Source: Ignavibacteriota bacterium (GTDB taxonomy: Bacteria > Bacteroidota > Ignavibacteria > Ignavibacteriales > Melioribacteraceae). From it: a stretch of 64,000 bases of DNA. Position 1 is the stretch's first letter. Each line of letters opens with the position of its first letter. The position numbers were made by a program, and so were the translations under genes. The stretch lies in NCBI GenBank assembly GCA_016713565.1, contig JADJOX010000008.1, forward strand, positions 434,001 through 498,000. Reading direction: 5' to 3'. The notes under the pieces are model-generated. The model did not search any database. It saw only the letters and a program-made list of their open reading frames with translations, and was not told the DNA's origin. Below are positions 46,199 to 56,302 of this stretch, piece by piece.

Positions 46199-46591
46199 TT
46201 AATTTAAGTTTAAAAATTGTTTTAACTTAATATCCTTTTTTTCAAAGTGATTTTCCAGCCAATTTTTCATGGATTTTAAAATTTCCATATCCAATTTTGA
46301 ATTGGCTTTTTTTAGTGTTTTTAAATAATCTGAATATTTTTGCAGCGCTCGGTCATGTTCAAGTTTGTGTGAAATAAATTCAACAACCTTGTTTTTTTTC
46401 ATCAATGATTCTTCGGTCTCAAAGTGGATTTTAAATTCCTTTAGTAGATTTTGGTATATGTCAATAATTTCTACTTTAGTTGAGTTTTGCATTTCAAATA
46501 ACTTATTAACCGTTTCATAAATTTTCTTATGCTGGTTATCAATTTCTTCAATGCCAAGAACATGTTTGCTTTCGAATTTTATAAAATCCAT
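46199..46591 (-). CDS. Bacteriohemerythrin
   Basis: 130-residue four-helix diiron oxygen-binding protein. The metal ligands are visible as His10 and His21 (IDNQHKK), HFETEESLM (His, Glu), SHKLEHD (His, His) and WLENHFEKKD (His, Asp). Single-domain hemerythrins store or sense oxygen, fitting a microaerophilic or facultative lifestyle. It lies in a minus-strand block with comF and the VWA-like membrane gene. Confidence 0.92.
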   Translation of the reverse strand: MDFIKFESKHVLGIEEIDNQHKKIYETVNKLFEMQNSTKVEIIDIYQNLLKEFKIHFETEESLMKKNKVVEFISHKLEHDRALQKYSDYLKTLKKANSKLDMEILKSMKNWLENHFEKKDIKLKQFLNLN

Positions 46592-46605
46592 ACTTACCTC
46601 AAAAT

Positions 46606-48699
46606 TTATAACATTCTAAAAATCTTACGCAGTAACCATTCGATTGTAAAAAGCAGAATAACAATTAGTAATATAAGATGTAAAAAAGATAATCGCAACT
46701 CATTATCCGTAGAATTGTAACTTATTTTATTTTCATACAATAAGTTTAATTTATTGGAAAGTTCGCTTGAATTGGTTAAATCAAAATAACTTCCATTTGT
46801 CAGGCTAGCCAATTGGCGCAAAAAATTTCGATCTGAGCTTTTTACAATATTTTCTATTTCAACCGGTTCTACGATAAACGAATTCGAAAATTTTGAATTA
46901 TTGATCTCAGTTTTGTAATTATATTTTCCCGATTTATTCGGAATAAATTCACCTTCGTATAATCCATTGCCAAGAGAATTTAGAACAACTTTATGCGAAT
47001 TATTTTCGCTTGAAATTTCAATTTCAATAATTGCGTCGTTTACGGGTTCAAAAGTAGCATCATAATAATTAGCGCTGAACATTACTTTTTCACCGATTGA
47101 ATATACTTTCTTTTGCGTTTTTAAATTAAATTTTTGATTGTCTTTATTGATCGATAACCACTTTATGGAATTTATAATTAAATTATCCCAAAGCTGAAAT
47201 TGCTTTTCGGATGTTTGAATTTTCCACTTCCAAAAATTTGCCGAGTTTAATACTATGAATTTTTGCTTTGTTGAATTTGTGAACAAAATAGGATTTTGAG
47301 CTGAATTTTCAATAAGTAAAACTTGCGAGTCAGCAGTTGGATTTATTTTTGTTTTAGTGAAATTTATCGGAGGAAGTTTTTCCCAATTTTTTATTTCTTC
47401 TGAATTTCCAATAATTGAATAAGCAATATTTTGCGGCGAAATTTGAGCTTCTCCAAAAGTATTTGAAATTTGAGTAATGCCGAAAGGCAAAATATTTTTA
47501 TAATCATTCAATATATCAAGATCAATATTATTTGAAAACGCAAGAAATACAGATTTATTGGGATTAGAAATTTCTGAGAAAACCGACTTTAATAAATTTG
47601 CGTTTGTAGATTTGGATGGAAAACCTACAAGAAAAATTATTTCAGCTTCTTTAATCACTTTTAAATCATTTTTATCGTTTAAGAATTTATTTCCGCCGGT
47701 TTGTACAATTGGAAAAATTTCGTAATCTTCAAATTTTGATAAAGTAGTTATAATTATTGATAAATCCGCGCTTGGTCCGCCGCTGATTACCGCAATTTTT
47801 TGTTTGGAAGGTAAAATATTTACTAATATCGATTTAGTATTATTCTGAATATTGTTTTCTTTTCCATTTAAAATTGAATTTATTACAAGTTTGTGTTCGC
47901 CTTCAGTTTCGTTTGAATATGAAAATCTCAACCTGTTAATTCCCGTTTCGCTTAAAATAATTTCCTGCTGCGAAATCAATTTTCCGTTTTCTATTAACTG
48001 AACTTCGGCTTTATCACCAGTCAAATTTTTATTTGATATTGAAACTTCAATTTCAGTTTTTCTTCCAGAGTAAATAAATTCATTCGCGGTTATTTTCTGA
48101 ACTTCAATGTCTTTCTCTGTTGCAGTATCGCCAACGCCAATTGTAAAAAACGGAATTCCCAACTGCGCAGTTTCATTTGTTATGTCTACTCCTTGATTAT
48201 TTAATCCGTCACTTATAATTGTTACAGAAGCAACGTTTTGCGTTTTTTTAATTTGTCTGATTATATTTTCAAATTGTGTGGGCGAATTATTAAAATTCAA
48301 TGAATCAATATTTTTTAATGTTTTTATCTCATTGCTGAAAGTAAAAAGTTCGGAATTTGTTACTTGGGTTTTAAGGTCTTCTGATAAATTTAAAATTTTA
48401 TTAACTTCACTGTTATTGCCGATAAACTTTATAGATTTTGAATTATCAATAAATATTAAATTTTTCGGCTCAATTTTATTTTTAGTGGTGGTAATTAAAA
48501 TCGGGTCAAAAAGTAACAAATAAATTAATATTAAAGCCAGTGCGCGAATGAAAACCAAAATTGATTTTAACCAAATTCTGATTTGAGGCAAAGTGGTTTT
48601 ATATACAAAAATTGAGTAAACTAATATTAGAATTAAACCTAAAAAAAGTAAGACAGGGCTGCCGGAAATTGACACGCGAATATTTTCAAATAAATTCAT
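46606..48699 (-). CDS. VWA-like integral membrane protein
   Basis: 697 residues. Two N-terminal transmembrane helices (about 16-33 and 43-65) and one near the C-terminus (about 672-690) flank a periplasmic region. Residues about 80-215 look like a von Willebrand A domain with a DxSxS MIDAS-type motif in FIDNSKSI and TIISDGLNNQG. Ig-like segments follow, and the C-terminal part carries GEFIPNKSGKYNYKTEI. It resembles the large VWA membrane proteins common in Bacteroidota; no precise function is assigned. Confidence 0.8.
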   Translation of the reverse strand: MNLFENIRVSISGSPVLLFLGLILILVYSIFVYKTTLPQIRIWLKSILVFIRALALILIYLLLFDPILITTTKNKIEPKNLIFIDNSKSIKFIGNNSEVNKILNLSEDLKTQVTNSELFTFSNEIKTLKNIDSLNFNNSPTQFENIIRQIKKTQNVASVTIISDGLNNQGVDITNETAQLGIPFFTIGVGDTATEKDIEVQKITANEFIYSGRKTEIEVSISNKNLTGDKAEVQLIENGKLISQQEIILSETGINRLRFSYSNETEGEHKLVINSILNGKENNIQNNTKSILVNILPSKQKIAVISGGPSADLSIIITTLSKFEDYEIFPIVQTGGNKFLNDKNDLKVIKEAEIIFLVGFPSKSTNANLLKSVFSEISNPNKSVFLAFSNNIDLDILNDYKNILPFGITQISNTFGEAQISPQNIAYSIIGNSEEIKNWEKLPPINFTKTKINPTADSQVLLIENSAQNPILFTNSTKQKFIVLNSANFWKWKIQTSEKQFQLWDNLIINSIKWLSINKDNQKFNLKTQKKVYSIGEKVMFSANYYDATFEPVNDAIIEIEISSENNSHKVVLNSLGNGLYEGEFIPNKSGKYNYKTEINNSKFSNSFIVEPVEIENIVKSSDRNFLRQLASLTNGSYFDLTNSSELSNKLNLLYENKISYNSTDNELRLSFLHLILLIVILLFTIEWLLRKIFRML

Positions 48700-48719
48700 C
48701 TATTACCAAGAACGAATTT

Positions 48720-49484
48720 TCATTTTATTGAAGATAGATTCCAATTCTGCAACTCATTAAATGTTTTATAATCTGTTAAATCAAAATGAACTGGAGTTAC
48801 AGCTACGAAATTACTTTTAATCGCAATTTGATCAGAATTCAAGTCTTTATCAAAATCCATCATTTCGCCGGTAAGCCAATAATAGTCATTTCCGTAAGGA
48901 TCAGTTCTTTTTTCATAGATATCAGCCCATTTAGAATTTCCCTGATGTGTCGCTTTAATTCCTTTAATTTCATTTTCGTGCAAATGAGGAATGTTTACAT
49001 TTAGTAAAGTTCCATTTGGCAAACCGTTTTCTACCACTTTTAGAGTAATTCCTTTAGCTACTTTTTTCGCATAATCGAATAATGTAGGTTTGTGGCTTGT
49101 AAGAGAAAAAGCAATTGCGGGGCAATCCATTATAGCGGCTTCTCTTGCCGCGGAAACAGTACCGGAATAAATTATGCTTATGGCAGTATTTGAACCATGA
49201 TTTATTCCCGAAACAACAATATCCGGGCGTGAGCGCAGCAAATTTTTAATCCCGAACTTAACACAGTCTGCCGGAGTACCATTTACAGCGTATCCAACAA
49301 ATTTATCTCTTAAATTATATTCTGTAACTCTTAACGGCACTTTCATCGTAATTGAATGACCAACCGCACTTTGTTCCGTTAAAGGAGCGACTATTGCAAC
49401 ATCTCCAATTTCACTTAAAGCATCGGCAAGTTGAAAAATTCCTTCGGCACCTATTCCATCATCATTACTAACCAAAATTTTCAT
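48720..49484 (-). CDS. surE: 5'/3'-nucleotidase SurE
   Basis: 254 residues. Metal-dependent phosphatase of nucleotides, with the acidic site SNDDGIGAEGI at the N-terminus, SAVGHSIT and NHGSNTAISIIYSGTVSAAREA. The gene is divergent from the exported protein at 49596. On the minus strand TATATTTG at 49527-49534 resembles a minus-7 box. Confidence 0.96.
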   Translation of the reverse strand: MKILVSNDDGIGAEGIFQLADALSEIGDVAIVAPLTEQSAVGHSITMKVPLRVTEYNLRDKFVGYAVNGTPADCVKFGIKNLLRSRPDIVVSGINHGSNTAISIIYSGTVSAAREAAIMDCPAIAFSLTSHKPTLFDYAKKVAKGITLKVVENGLPNGTLLNVNIPHLHENEIKGIKATHQGNSKWADIYEKRTDPYGNDYYWLTGEMMDFDKDLNSDQIAIKSNFVAVTPVHFDLTDYKTFNELQNWNLSSIK

Positions 49485-49595
49485 AAATTATTTTCCTATA
49501 TTTTAAAAGAGAATTTTGTACAAATACAAATATACCAAAGTTTAATGCTAAAGCATTGTTCTTAATTTGATTAAAAAATAATTAGAAACTATAAA

Positions 49596-50423
49596 ATGAA
49601 AAAAATACTTAAAAGTTTATTCTTCTTGTTTTTACTTTCAACTACAATAAATTTTGCCCAAGAAGATCTCGAAATTTTTATTATTGATGGATTTGTAACT
49701 CCGGAAAAACCACACATTTTTAAACTTAGTTTTTATACTTCTGTTCCGGTAAAAACAAAATTACTTATCGATGACAAATATAAATATGACATAAGTAATG
49801 AATATTTAGAAGATCATAAAATTGAAGTCGATATTACAACAATTAAATTTAAAGATAAAACTGTACCGTATAAAATAATTTATGAAAATGAAAACGGAGA
49901 AAAAAATACTTCAGATGAATTTGAAGTAATTCTTCCATATGATGAATTTATATTTACAAAATCCGGCAGCAATCCGTTTACAACTATATTTTTAGGAATG
50001 CTGCTTTACGCAATTCCGTCTCCTAACTTGGTAATACTTAATAAAGAAAATTATTTTAGTTTAACAAAAGAAATTCCGTTAATAACTTTTTACGGATCGG
50101 GCTATAATTATCCTAGCGGGAATATTACATTTGAATATTCACACATATACAAAGCGCAGCCTCGTGATATTATCCGTTTGGGTTATAAACATTTTTTCCC
50201 TATAAAGGGAATTGAATATGTTGCTCCGGGAATTTCGGGATTCAGTAATTTAAAAGGTTTTAATGGAATTGGCGCCGAAGTTTCAATAGGATTATTTAAG
50301 ATATATGATGTTTTTACTTTTTACGGAAAATACAGATATAATTTAAAACCAAATGAAACTTCTAAATATTTTCATGAAATTTCCATTGGCCTGTATTCTC
50401 ACTTCTTTACAATTGACATATAA
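49596..50423 (+). CDS. Exported protein of unknown function
   Basis: 275 residues with a signal peptide (SLFFLFLLSTTINFAQ). The N-terminal half looks like a beta-sandwich (GFVTPEKPHIFKLSFYTSVPVKTKLLIDD). The C-terminal half has amphipathic strands ending in an aromatic residue (YHFHEISIGLYSHFF-like), as in outer-membrane barrels. I do not recognise a family. The stop codon is directly followed by the ATG of the methyltransferase gene. Confidence 0.7.
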   Translation: MKKILKSLFFLFLLSTTINFAQEDLEIFIIDGFVTPEKPHIFKLSFYTSVPVKTKLLIDDKYKYDISNEYLEDHKIEVDITTIKFKDKTVPYKIIYENENGEKNTSDEFEVILPYDEFIFTKSGSNPFTTIFLGMLLYAIPSPNLVILNKENYFSLTKEIPLITFYGSGYNYPSGNITFEYSHIYKAQPRDIIRLGYKHFFPIKGIEYVAPGISGFSNLKGFNGIGAEVSIGLFKIYDVFTFYGKYRYNLKPNETSKYFHEISIGLYSHFFTIDI

Positions 50424-51284
50424 ATGAAAAATAAAAACGGCATTATTGATCTTGGTGAAAGGGGAAAGTTTAACATAAAAAATAAACTTAATAACCTTAC
50501 CGGTAAAGAATGGATTAAATTTACAAAATCATGGTTTATTCATAAACCGGTTAGAAGGAAAAACGATGAAATCTTGCATCCGGCAAAATATCCTGAAAGT
50601 TTGGTTGAAGAATTCATTGCTTTTTTTACAAAGGAAAATGAATGGGTTTTCGATCCGTTTTTGGGAAGCGGGAGTACACTAATTGCCGCCGGTAATTTAA
50701 CTAGAAATGCGGTTGGGATTGAACTGAACGAAAAGTATTATAAAATTGCAAAAAAGAGAATTGAAACCGGTAATTTTGAAAATAATATAATGGCGTTAAA
50801 AGGTAATTCATTAAATCTTAAGGAAATTTTAATTAAAAATGAAATTAATCAAAAAATTGATTTTACAATAACTTCACCTCCGTATTGGAATCAGTTGGAG
50901 AAAAATTCACTACGTCAAAAAAAAAGAAATGAAAACGGTTTAGACACAAAATACTCCACACAAAAAAAAGATATTGGGAATATTGCGGAATATGAAAAAT
51001 TTTTGGAAACACAAGCGTTAATTTTTGATCAAATTTATGATATAACTAAAGAAAAAGGTTATTTAACAATTATTACAAATAACATTTTCCACAATGGGCG
51101 GGTTTTTCCGCTGGCTTTTGATACTGCTGTTTCGCTGACAAAAAGAGGCAGTAAAAGCTGGTTACTAAAAGATGAAAAAATTTGGCTTCAGGATGATAAA
51201 CCGCTTATCGCACTTGGAGTAAACAGTGCTTGGGTTGGTAACAGGCATCATCAGTACTGCTTAATTTTTAGAAAAGGAAATTGA
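50424..51284 (+). CDS. Site-specific DNA methyltransferase, probably cytosine-N4 type, no restriction partner
   Basis: 286 residues. The AdoMet motif I is FDPFLGSGST (about residue 77) and the catalytic motif IV is TSPPYWNQ (about residue 150), so the order is I then IV. SPPYW is typical of N4-cytosine enzymes, though N6-adenine cannot be excluded. No endonuclease or specificity gene is adjacent; it sits between an exported protein and xseA, a housekeeping setting. It ends 4 bases into the xseA region, so expression is coupled with exonuclease VII. Confidence 0.88.
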   Translation: MKNKNGIIDLGERGKFNIKNKLNNLTGKEWIKFTKSWFIHKPVRRKNDEILHPAKYPESLVEEFIAFFTKENEWVFDPFLGSGSTLIAAGNLTRNAVGIELNEKYYKIAKKRIETGNFENNIMALKGNSLNLKEILIKNEINQKIDFTITSPPYWNQLEKNSLRQKKRNENGLDTKYSTQKKDIGNIAEYEKFLETQALIFDQIYDITKEKGYLTIITNNIFHNGRVFPLAFDTAVSLTKRGSKSWLLKDEKIWLQDDKPLIALGVNSAWVGNRHHQYCLIFRKGN

Positions 51285-52462
51285 AAGTGGAAAAGGCAAT
51301 TTCTGTAAGTGAATTAACAAATTACATTAAAAGAGTTATAGAAGAAAACTTTGAACAGGTTAGGATAATTGGTGAAATTTCAAATTTTAAGGCCCACGCT
51401 TCAGGTCATTGGTATTTTACATTAAAAGATAAAAACGCGCAAATAAGCTGCACAATGTGGAAAGGACTTAATAATTATGTTTTTTTCACTCCGCAGGACG
51501 GAATGCAGATTGTTGTAACCGGAAAAATAACTGTGTATCCTCCCAGAGGAAATTATCAGTTGGATGTAAAGTCAATGAAGCCAGCCGGCGAAGGTGAATT
51601 GCAAAAAGCGTTTGAACAGTTGAAAAGGAAATTATTCGATGAAGGTTTGTTTGATGATGAACATAAAAGACCAATTCCAAAATTTCCCGCAAAAATTGGA
51701 ATTGTTACAGGAACCGATACTGCCGCTTTGAAAGATATGTTAAGCGTTGCCGAAAGAAGATATCCGATTTTAGAATTAATTATTGCTCCTACAAGAGTTC
51801 AAGGGGAAGGTGCGGCTGAACAAATTGCAGCAAGTATTGAGAATTTAAATCAGCACAAAGATATTGACTTAATAATAATCGCGCGTGGCGGCGGCTCATT
51901 AGAAGATCTTTGGGCTTTCAACGAAGAAATTGTAGCAAGGGCAATTTATAAATCCAAAATTCCAATTATATCGGGTGTTGGTCACGAAATAGATTTTACT
52001 ATTACAGATTTCGCCGCCGATCTTAGAGCCCCAACTCCATCTGCAGCAATGGAAATTGCTACTCCAAATAAAGATGAAATTATTGGCTTTCTTGAAGAAA
52101 TTTCAGATAATAATAAAAATTATATTTCAGAGAAAATTGAAAACTTAAAATATGAGCTGAATTATTTAAATAAATCGTATGGTTTTAAGAATATAACGAA
52201 TTTAATAAATACAAAAAAACAAACAATTGATAATTATATTTTTAGAATTCAAGTTATTATTGCTAATTTTTTAAAGTCGAATAAAAATAATTTATCTTTA
52301 TTTTCTAAAATTATTTTGAGCAATAACGTAAATTCAATTCTAAAAAAAGGTTTTGTACTTATTGAGCAGGATGAAAAAATAATTAAAAGGAAAACTGAGT
52401 TAAAAATTGACCGTGGTTTAGAACTTAAATTTTATGACGGAAACGTGAGTTTAAATAAATGA
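51281..52462 (+). CDS. xseA: Exodeoxyribonuclease VII large subunit
   Basis: 393 residues; degrades single-stranded DNA together with XseB. The OB-fold opening (AISVSELTNYIKRVIEENFEQVRIIGEISNFK), GHWYFTLKD and the catalytic domain motifs (IIIARGGGSLEDLWAFNEE, SGVGHEIDFTITDFAADLRAPTPSAA) are intact. Two starts are possible: TTG 51281, overlapping the methyltransferase stop, or GTG 51287, 9 bases after AAGGA. The second fits the SD spacing better. Confidence 0.96.
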   Translation: MKVEKAISVSELTNYIKRVIEENFEQVRIIGEISNFKAHASGHWYFTLKDKNAQISCTMWKGLNNYVFFTPQDGMQIVVTGKITVYPPRGNYQLDVKSMKPAGEGELQKAFEQLKRKLFDEGLFDDEHKRPIPKFPAKIGIVTGTDTAALKDMLSVAERRYPILELIIAPTRVQGEGAAEQIAASIENLNQHKDIDLIIIARGGGSLEDLWAFNEEIVARAIYKSKIPIISGVGHEIDFTITDFAADLRAPTPSAAMEIATPNKDEIIGFLEEISDNNKNYISEKIENLKYELNYLNKSYGFKNITNLINTKKQTIDNYIFRIQVIIANFLKSNKNNLSLFSKIILSNNVNSILKKGFVLIEQDEKIIKRKTELKIDRGLELKFYDGNVSLNK

Positions 52463-52659
52463 GTAAAAAGACAAAAAATTTTGAAGAATCTCTTAACAGA
52501 TTGAAAGAAATTTCGGAACTGCTTGAAAATGATGAAGTTTCTCTGGAAGAATCGATTAAGTTATACGAAGAGGGAATTAAATTATCTAAATATTGTAATG
52601 AACTTTTGGAAAATGCCGAATTAAAAGTTCAAGAATTAAATAATGAATTTAAAAATTAA
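52459..52659 (+). CDS. xseB: Exodeoxyribonuclease VII small subunit
   Basis: 66-residue partner of XseA with the standard FEESLNRLKEISELLENDEVSLEESIKLYEEG core. The ATG overlaps the xseA stop by 4 bases (ATGA), so the two subunits are translationally coupled. Confidence 0.96.
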   Translation: MSKKTKNFEESLNRLKEISELLENDEVSLEESIKLYEEGIKLSKYCNELLENAELKVQELNNEFKN

Positions 52660-52687
52660 TAATTAATTAACGAAAGAGTATAAGTAA

Positions 52688-54607
52688 TTGGTAGACGAAT
52701 CACAATACAAAATATTATTTAAAGTAAACTCGCCGAAAGATATAAGAAATTTTAACGTAGTTGAACTTAAAACATTATGCAGCGAAATAAGAAATTACAT
52801 GGTTGACGTAATTTCTCAAATTGGAGGACATTTCGGCGGAGGTTTGGGAACAGTTGAATTAACAGTGGCGCTTCATAAAGTTTTTGATACACCAGTTGAT
52901 AAATTAGTTTGGGATACAGGCCATCAAGCTTATCCGCATAAAATTATTACGGGTAGAAGAGATAAATTAAAAACAATAAGAAAACTAAATGGAATAAGCG
53001 GATTTTTAAAAAGAACAGAAAGTGAATATGATGAATTTGGAGCAGGACACGCTTCAACATCTATATCCGCAGCTTTGGGTATTGCGGCCGCAAATAAAAT
53101 AAAAGGTGAAGATTATAAAAAAGTTATCGCTATAATAGGTGATGGCGCAATGACAGGCGGAATGGCTTATGAAGCAATGAATAATGCCGGATTTTTAAAA
53201 CAAAATCTTATTGTTGTGCTGAATGATAATAATATGTCAATTGCTCCAAATGTTTGGCAAATTTCCAATTATTTTAATGAAGTAATATCACACCCGGAAT
53301 ACAATAAATTTAAAGGTGCCATTTGGGATTTAACCGGGAAACTTGATCAGTTTGGTGATAGATTAAGAACAGTTGCGGGAAGAGTTGAAGCCGGAATAAA
53401 AGCGATTGTTACTCCGGGAATGCTTTTTGAGGCACTGGGATTTAGATATTTTGGTCCCGCGAATGGTCATAATATTTCTAAATTGGTGAAATTGTTTGAA
53501 CAAGTAAAATCACTTTCCGGTCCAATTTTGGTCCATGTTATTAGTGAAAAAGGTAAAGGATATAAACCTGCTGAAGGAAGTAAATCCGAGTTTCATGGTG
53601 TTACACCTTTTGATAAAATTACGGGCGAAATAATTAAAAAGTCCAATGCCGCGCCGTCTTATACTTCCATTTTCGGAAAAGCACTCGTAGAAATAATGAA
53701 ACAAAATGAAAAAGTTGTGGGAATAACTGCGGCTATGCCCGATGGAACCGGACTTTCATATGTTGAAAAAGAATTTCCAAATAGATATTTTGATGTGGGT
53801 ATTGCCGAAGAACATGGAGTTACTTTTGCCGCAGGTTTAGCTACTCAAGGTATAATTCCTGTTGTTGCCATATACTCCACATTTATTCAGCGGGCAATTG
53901 ACCAATTAATTCATGATGTTGCTTTGCAAAAACTTCACGTTGTTTTTGTTTTGGATAGAGCAGGATTAGTCGGAGCTGATGGTCCTACTCATCACGGTAC
54001 ATTTGATTTATCTTTTTTAAGATATATTCCCGGTATCGTTATAATGGCTCCTAAAGACGAAGCAGAATTACGAAATATGCTGTATACTGCCGTACAAAAT
54101 AAAATTGGACCAATAGCAATTCGATATCCGAGAGGAAGCGCGTTGGGAGTTGAAGTTAAGCCAGGTTTTGATGAATTAAAAATCGGCAAGGCAGAAATTA
54201 TAAATGATGGAAATGACATTGCGATTTTGGCTGTAGGATCAATGGTAAATTATGCTGAAAAAGTTGTTCAGCAATTAAAGGGAAAAAATATTTCTGCCGC
54301 GTTATTTAACATGAGATTTATTAAACCTTTAGATACTGAGTTACTTAACGAAGTAACTCAAAAATTTAAGAAAATTGTAACGCTTGAAGAAAATTCAATT
54401 GTCGGTGGCTTTGGAAGTGCAGTTCTTGAATATTTTAATCAAATGAATTATAAAAATGATGTTAAACTAATTGGTATTCCCGATAAATTTATTGATCACG
54501 GTACACAGCAAGAGTTACATAAAATTATCGGAATCGATCCTGATGGAATTTCTGAAATAGTACAAAATTTTTTGGAATCTAAAATAAGTAAAGAGGTAGT
54601 TAGTTGA
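52688..54607 (+). CDS. dxs: 1-deoxy-D-xylulose-5-phosphate synthase
   Basis: 639-residue thiamine-diphosphate enzyme making DXP for isoprenoids and for pyridoxal phosphate and thiamine. It starts with TTG (MVDESQYKIL). Key features: GHQAYPHKIITGRRD, the ThDP motif GDGAMTGGMAYEAMNN, and the transketolase centre DVGIAEEHGVTFAAGLA. DXP also feeds the PdxB-dependent vitamin B6 route, and pdxB lies at 17293. Its stop overlaps the next gene's TTG. Confidence 0.96.
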   Translation: MVDESQYKILFKVNSPKDIRNFNVVELKTLCSEIRNYMVDVISQIGGHFGGGLGTVELTVALHKVFDTPVDKLVWDTGHQAYPHKIITGRRDKLKTIRKLNGISGFLKRTESEYDEFGAGHASTSISAALGIAAANKIKGEDYKKVIAIIGDGAMTGGMAYEAMNNAGFLKQNLIVVLNDNNMSIAPNVWQISNYFNEVISHPEYNKFKGAIWDLTGKLDQFGDRLRTVAGRVEAGIKAIVTPGMLFEALGFRYFGPANGHNISKLVKLFEQVKSLSGPILVHVISEKGKGYKPAEGSKSEFHGVTPFDKITGEIIKKSNAAPSYTSIFGKALVEIMKQNEKVVGITAAMPDGTGLSYVEKEFPNRYFDVGIAEEHGVTFAAGLATQGIIPVVAIYSTFIQRAIDQLIHDVALQKLHVVFVLDRAGLVGADGPTHHGTFDLSFLRYIPGIVIMAPKDEAELRNMLYTAVQNKIGPIAIRYPRGSALGVEVKPGFDELKIGKAEIINDGNDIAILAVGSMVNYAEKVVQQLKGKNISAALFNMRFIKPLDTELLNEVTQKFKKIVTLEENSIVGGFGSAVLEYFNQMNYKNDVKLIGIPDKFIDHGTQQELHKIIGIDPDGISEIVQNFLESKISKEVVS

Positions 54608-55608
54608 ATCAGAAAACAAAAATTGCTGTAATCGGTTTAGGTACGGTTGGACAATTAGTTCATGTTCCAATTCTGGCAAAACTTAATTTAGTTGAATTGG
54701 TTGCCGTTTCGGATATCAATAAAACAAGATTAAATTCCGTTTCCGATAAATTCAATATAAAAAACAGATTTACAGATTTTACAAAAATGTTGGAAACTGT
54801 TGAAATTGATGCGGTTGTAATTTCTACACCTACAAATACGCACAAAAGCATTGCGATTGAATGTTTATCAAAACGTAAGCATGTCTTAATTGAAAAACCG
54901 ATTGGCTTAAATTTAGCCGAAGCTCAAGAAATTGATTCAGAGGCAAAGAAAAATAAATGTCACGCAATGGTTGGAATGAATTTCAGATTTCGACCGGATA
55001 CAATGCTTCTTAAGAGTTTAATAAATAGCGGTGAATTAGGAGATTTATTTTATATAAAAAGCGGCTGGTCGCGTAAACAAAGTAGTCAGGAAAAATGGTT
55101 CAATAAAAAAAATCTTGCCGGCGGCGGAGTGATGTTCGATTTAGGTGTAGTTGTAATCGATACGGCGCTTTGGCTATTGGATTATCCTAAAATAAAAAAT
55201 GTTTCCGCGCAGCATTTTTATCACGCCATACAAAATATTGAAGACTCTGCGGTTGGCTTTATACGAATGAATAATTCTGCGGTAGTGAATTATGAAGCAA
55301 GCTGGTCTTTTCATGATGAAGTTGAAAGTTTTAAATTAACGGCTTACGGAACAAAAGGAACCGGTCATTTAAATCCGCTTAGAGCTTATAAAAAAATGGG
55401 TTCTAATAGAGTTGATTTTACGTCTAATTCATCACCACAGACAAAAGATTTATTTAAGAAATCTTACGAAAATGAACTTAAGCATTTTGTAGGTGCAATA
55501 AACGATTCTGTTCCATTAATATCTTCAAGCAGTGAAGCGATTTCTAGAATGAAATTAATTGAATGTATTTATAAATCTGCAAATTCACAATCTGAAATAG
55601 AAATATAA
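54604..55608 (+). CDS. Gfo/Idh/MocA-family oxidoreductase
   Basis: 334 residues starting with TTG that overlaps the dxs stop by 4 bases. Rossmann loop VIGLGTVGQLVHVP, the conserved Lys in KHVLIEKPIGLN, and the C-terminal domain with AGGGVMFDLGVVVIDTALWLL. It is therefore translated together with dxs and leads directly into the response-regulator gene. The substrate is unknown, and a link with isoprenoid synthesis cannot be inferred from the sequence. Confidence 0.87.
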   Translation: MNQKTKIAVIGLGTVGQLVHVPILAKLNLVELVAVSDINKTRLNSVSDKFNIKNRFTDFTKMLETVEIDAVVISTPTNTHKSIAIECLSKRKHVLIEKPIGLNLAEAQEIDSEAKKNKCHAMVGMNFRFRPDTMLLKSLINSGELGDLFYIKSGWSRKQSSQEKWFNKKNLAGGGVMFDLGVVVIDTALWLLDYPKIKNVSAQHFYHAIQNIEDSAVGFIRMNNSAVVNYEASWSFHDEVESFKLTAYGTKGTGHLNPLRAYKKMGSNRVDFTSNSSPQTKDLFKKSYENELKHFVGAINDSVPLISSSSEAISRMKLIECIYKSANSQSEIEI

Positions 55609-55612
55609 AATT

Positions 55613-56302
55613 ATGGCAAAAGTCTTATTAGTTGACGATGAAAAAGATATAGTTGAATTTCTGCAATATAACTTAGAGTCTGAAGGATTTGAAGTATTAA
55701 CTGCATATGATGGTGAATCTGCTTTAGAAAAAATGCAAGAAAAACCTGATATTGTAGTATTAGATGTAATGATGCCCAAGATGAATGGATATGAAGTTTG
55801 TAAGAATATTAGACTAAACGAACAATATAATGATGTGCCAATTATTTTTCTAACAGCAAAAACAAGTGAATTTGATGAGTTGAAAGGCTTTGATCTTGGT
55901 GCGGACGATTATATTAAAAAACCAATTTCACCTAAAATGCTTGTAGCTCGGGTTAAATCAAAAGTTAAGAAAAAATCACAAACCGAAGAAAAACAAATAC
56001 TTAATTCTTCAGTTATAAATATTGGCCCATTGGAAATAAACAAAGATAAGTTTGAAGTAAAAATTCATGGAAACACTATTGTACTTCCCAAAAAAGAATT
56101 TGCGATTTTATATTATTTAGCAAAAAAGCCCGGTAAAGTTTTTCCGCGCGATAGAATTCTTAATGATGTTTGGGGTGAAGATATTTATGTAATTGAAAGA
56201 ACGGTTGATGTTCATATCAGAAAAATTAGAGAAAAATTGGGTAAAGATGCTGATATTATTGAAACAATTAAAGGTGTTGGATATCGCTTCAAGGAATTTT
56301 AA
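55613..56302 (+). CDS. phoB: OmpR/PhoB-family response regulator, probable phosphate regulator
   Basis: 229 residues. Receiver domain with phospho-acceptor Asp51 (VVLDVMMPKM), the acidic pair VDDEKD, the Thr/Lys switch (FLTAKTS, YIKKPI), then a winged-helix output domain ending RTVDVHIRKIREKLGKDADIIETIKGVGYRFKEF. It overlaps the histidine kinase gene and a PstS-like lipoprotein follows two genes later. An 11-bp-phased box lies upstream of the TonB receptor. Together this supports the phosphate regulator PhoB, though closely related regulators are possible. Confidence 0.85.
   Translation: MAKVLLVDDEKDIVEFLQYNLESEGFEVLTAYDGESALEKMQEKPDIVVLDVMMPKMNGYEVCKNIRLNEQYNDVPIIFLTAKTSEFDELKGFDLGADDYIKKPISPKMLVARVKSKVKKKSQTEEKQILNSSVINIGPLEINKDKFEVKIHGNTIVLPKKEFAILYYLAKKPGKVFPRDRILNDVWGEDIYVIERTVDVHIRKIREKLGKDADIIETIKGVGYRFKEF

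Noticed and set aside
50424..51284. Restriction-modification system
   Set aside because: Only a methyltransferase is present; neighbours are an exported protein and exonuclease VII genes.
56193..56276. N-terminal extension of the histidine kinase inside the response-regulator gene
   Set aside because: The residues are the out-of-frame shadow of the DNA-binding domain and resemble no kinase N-terminus.
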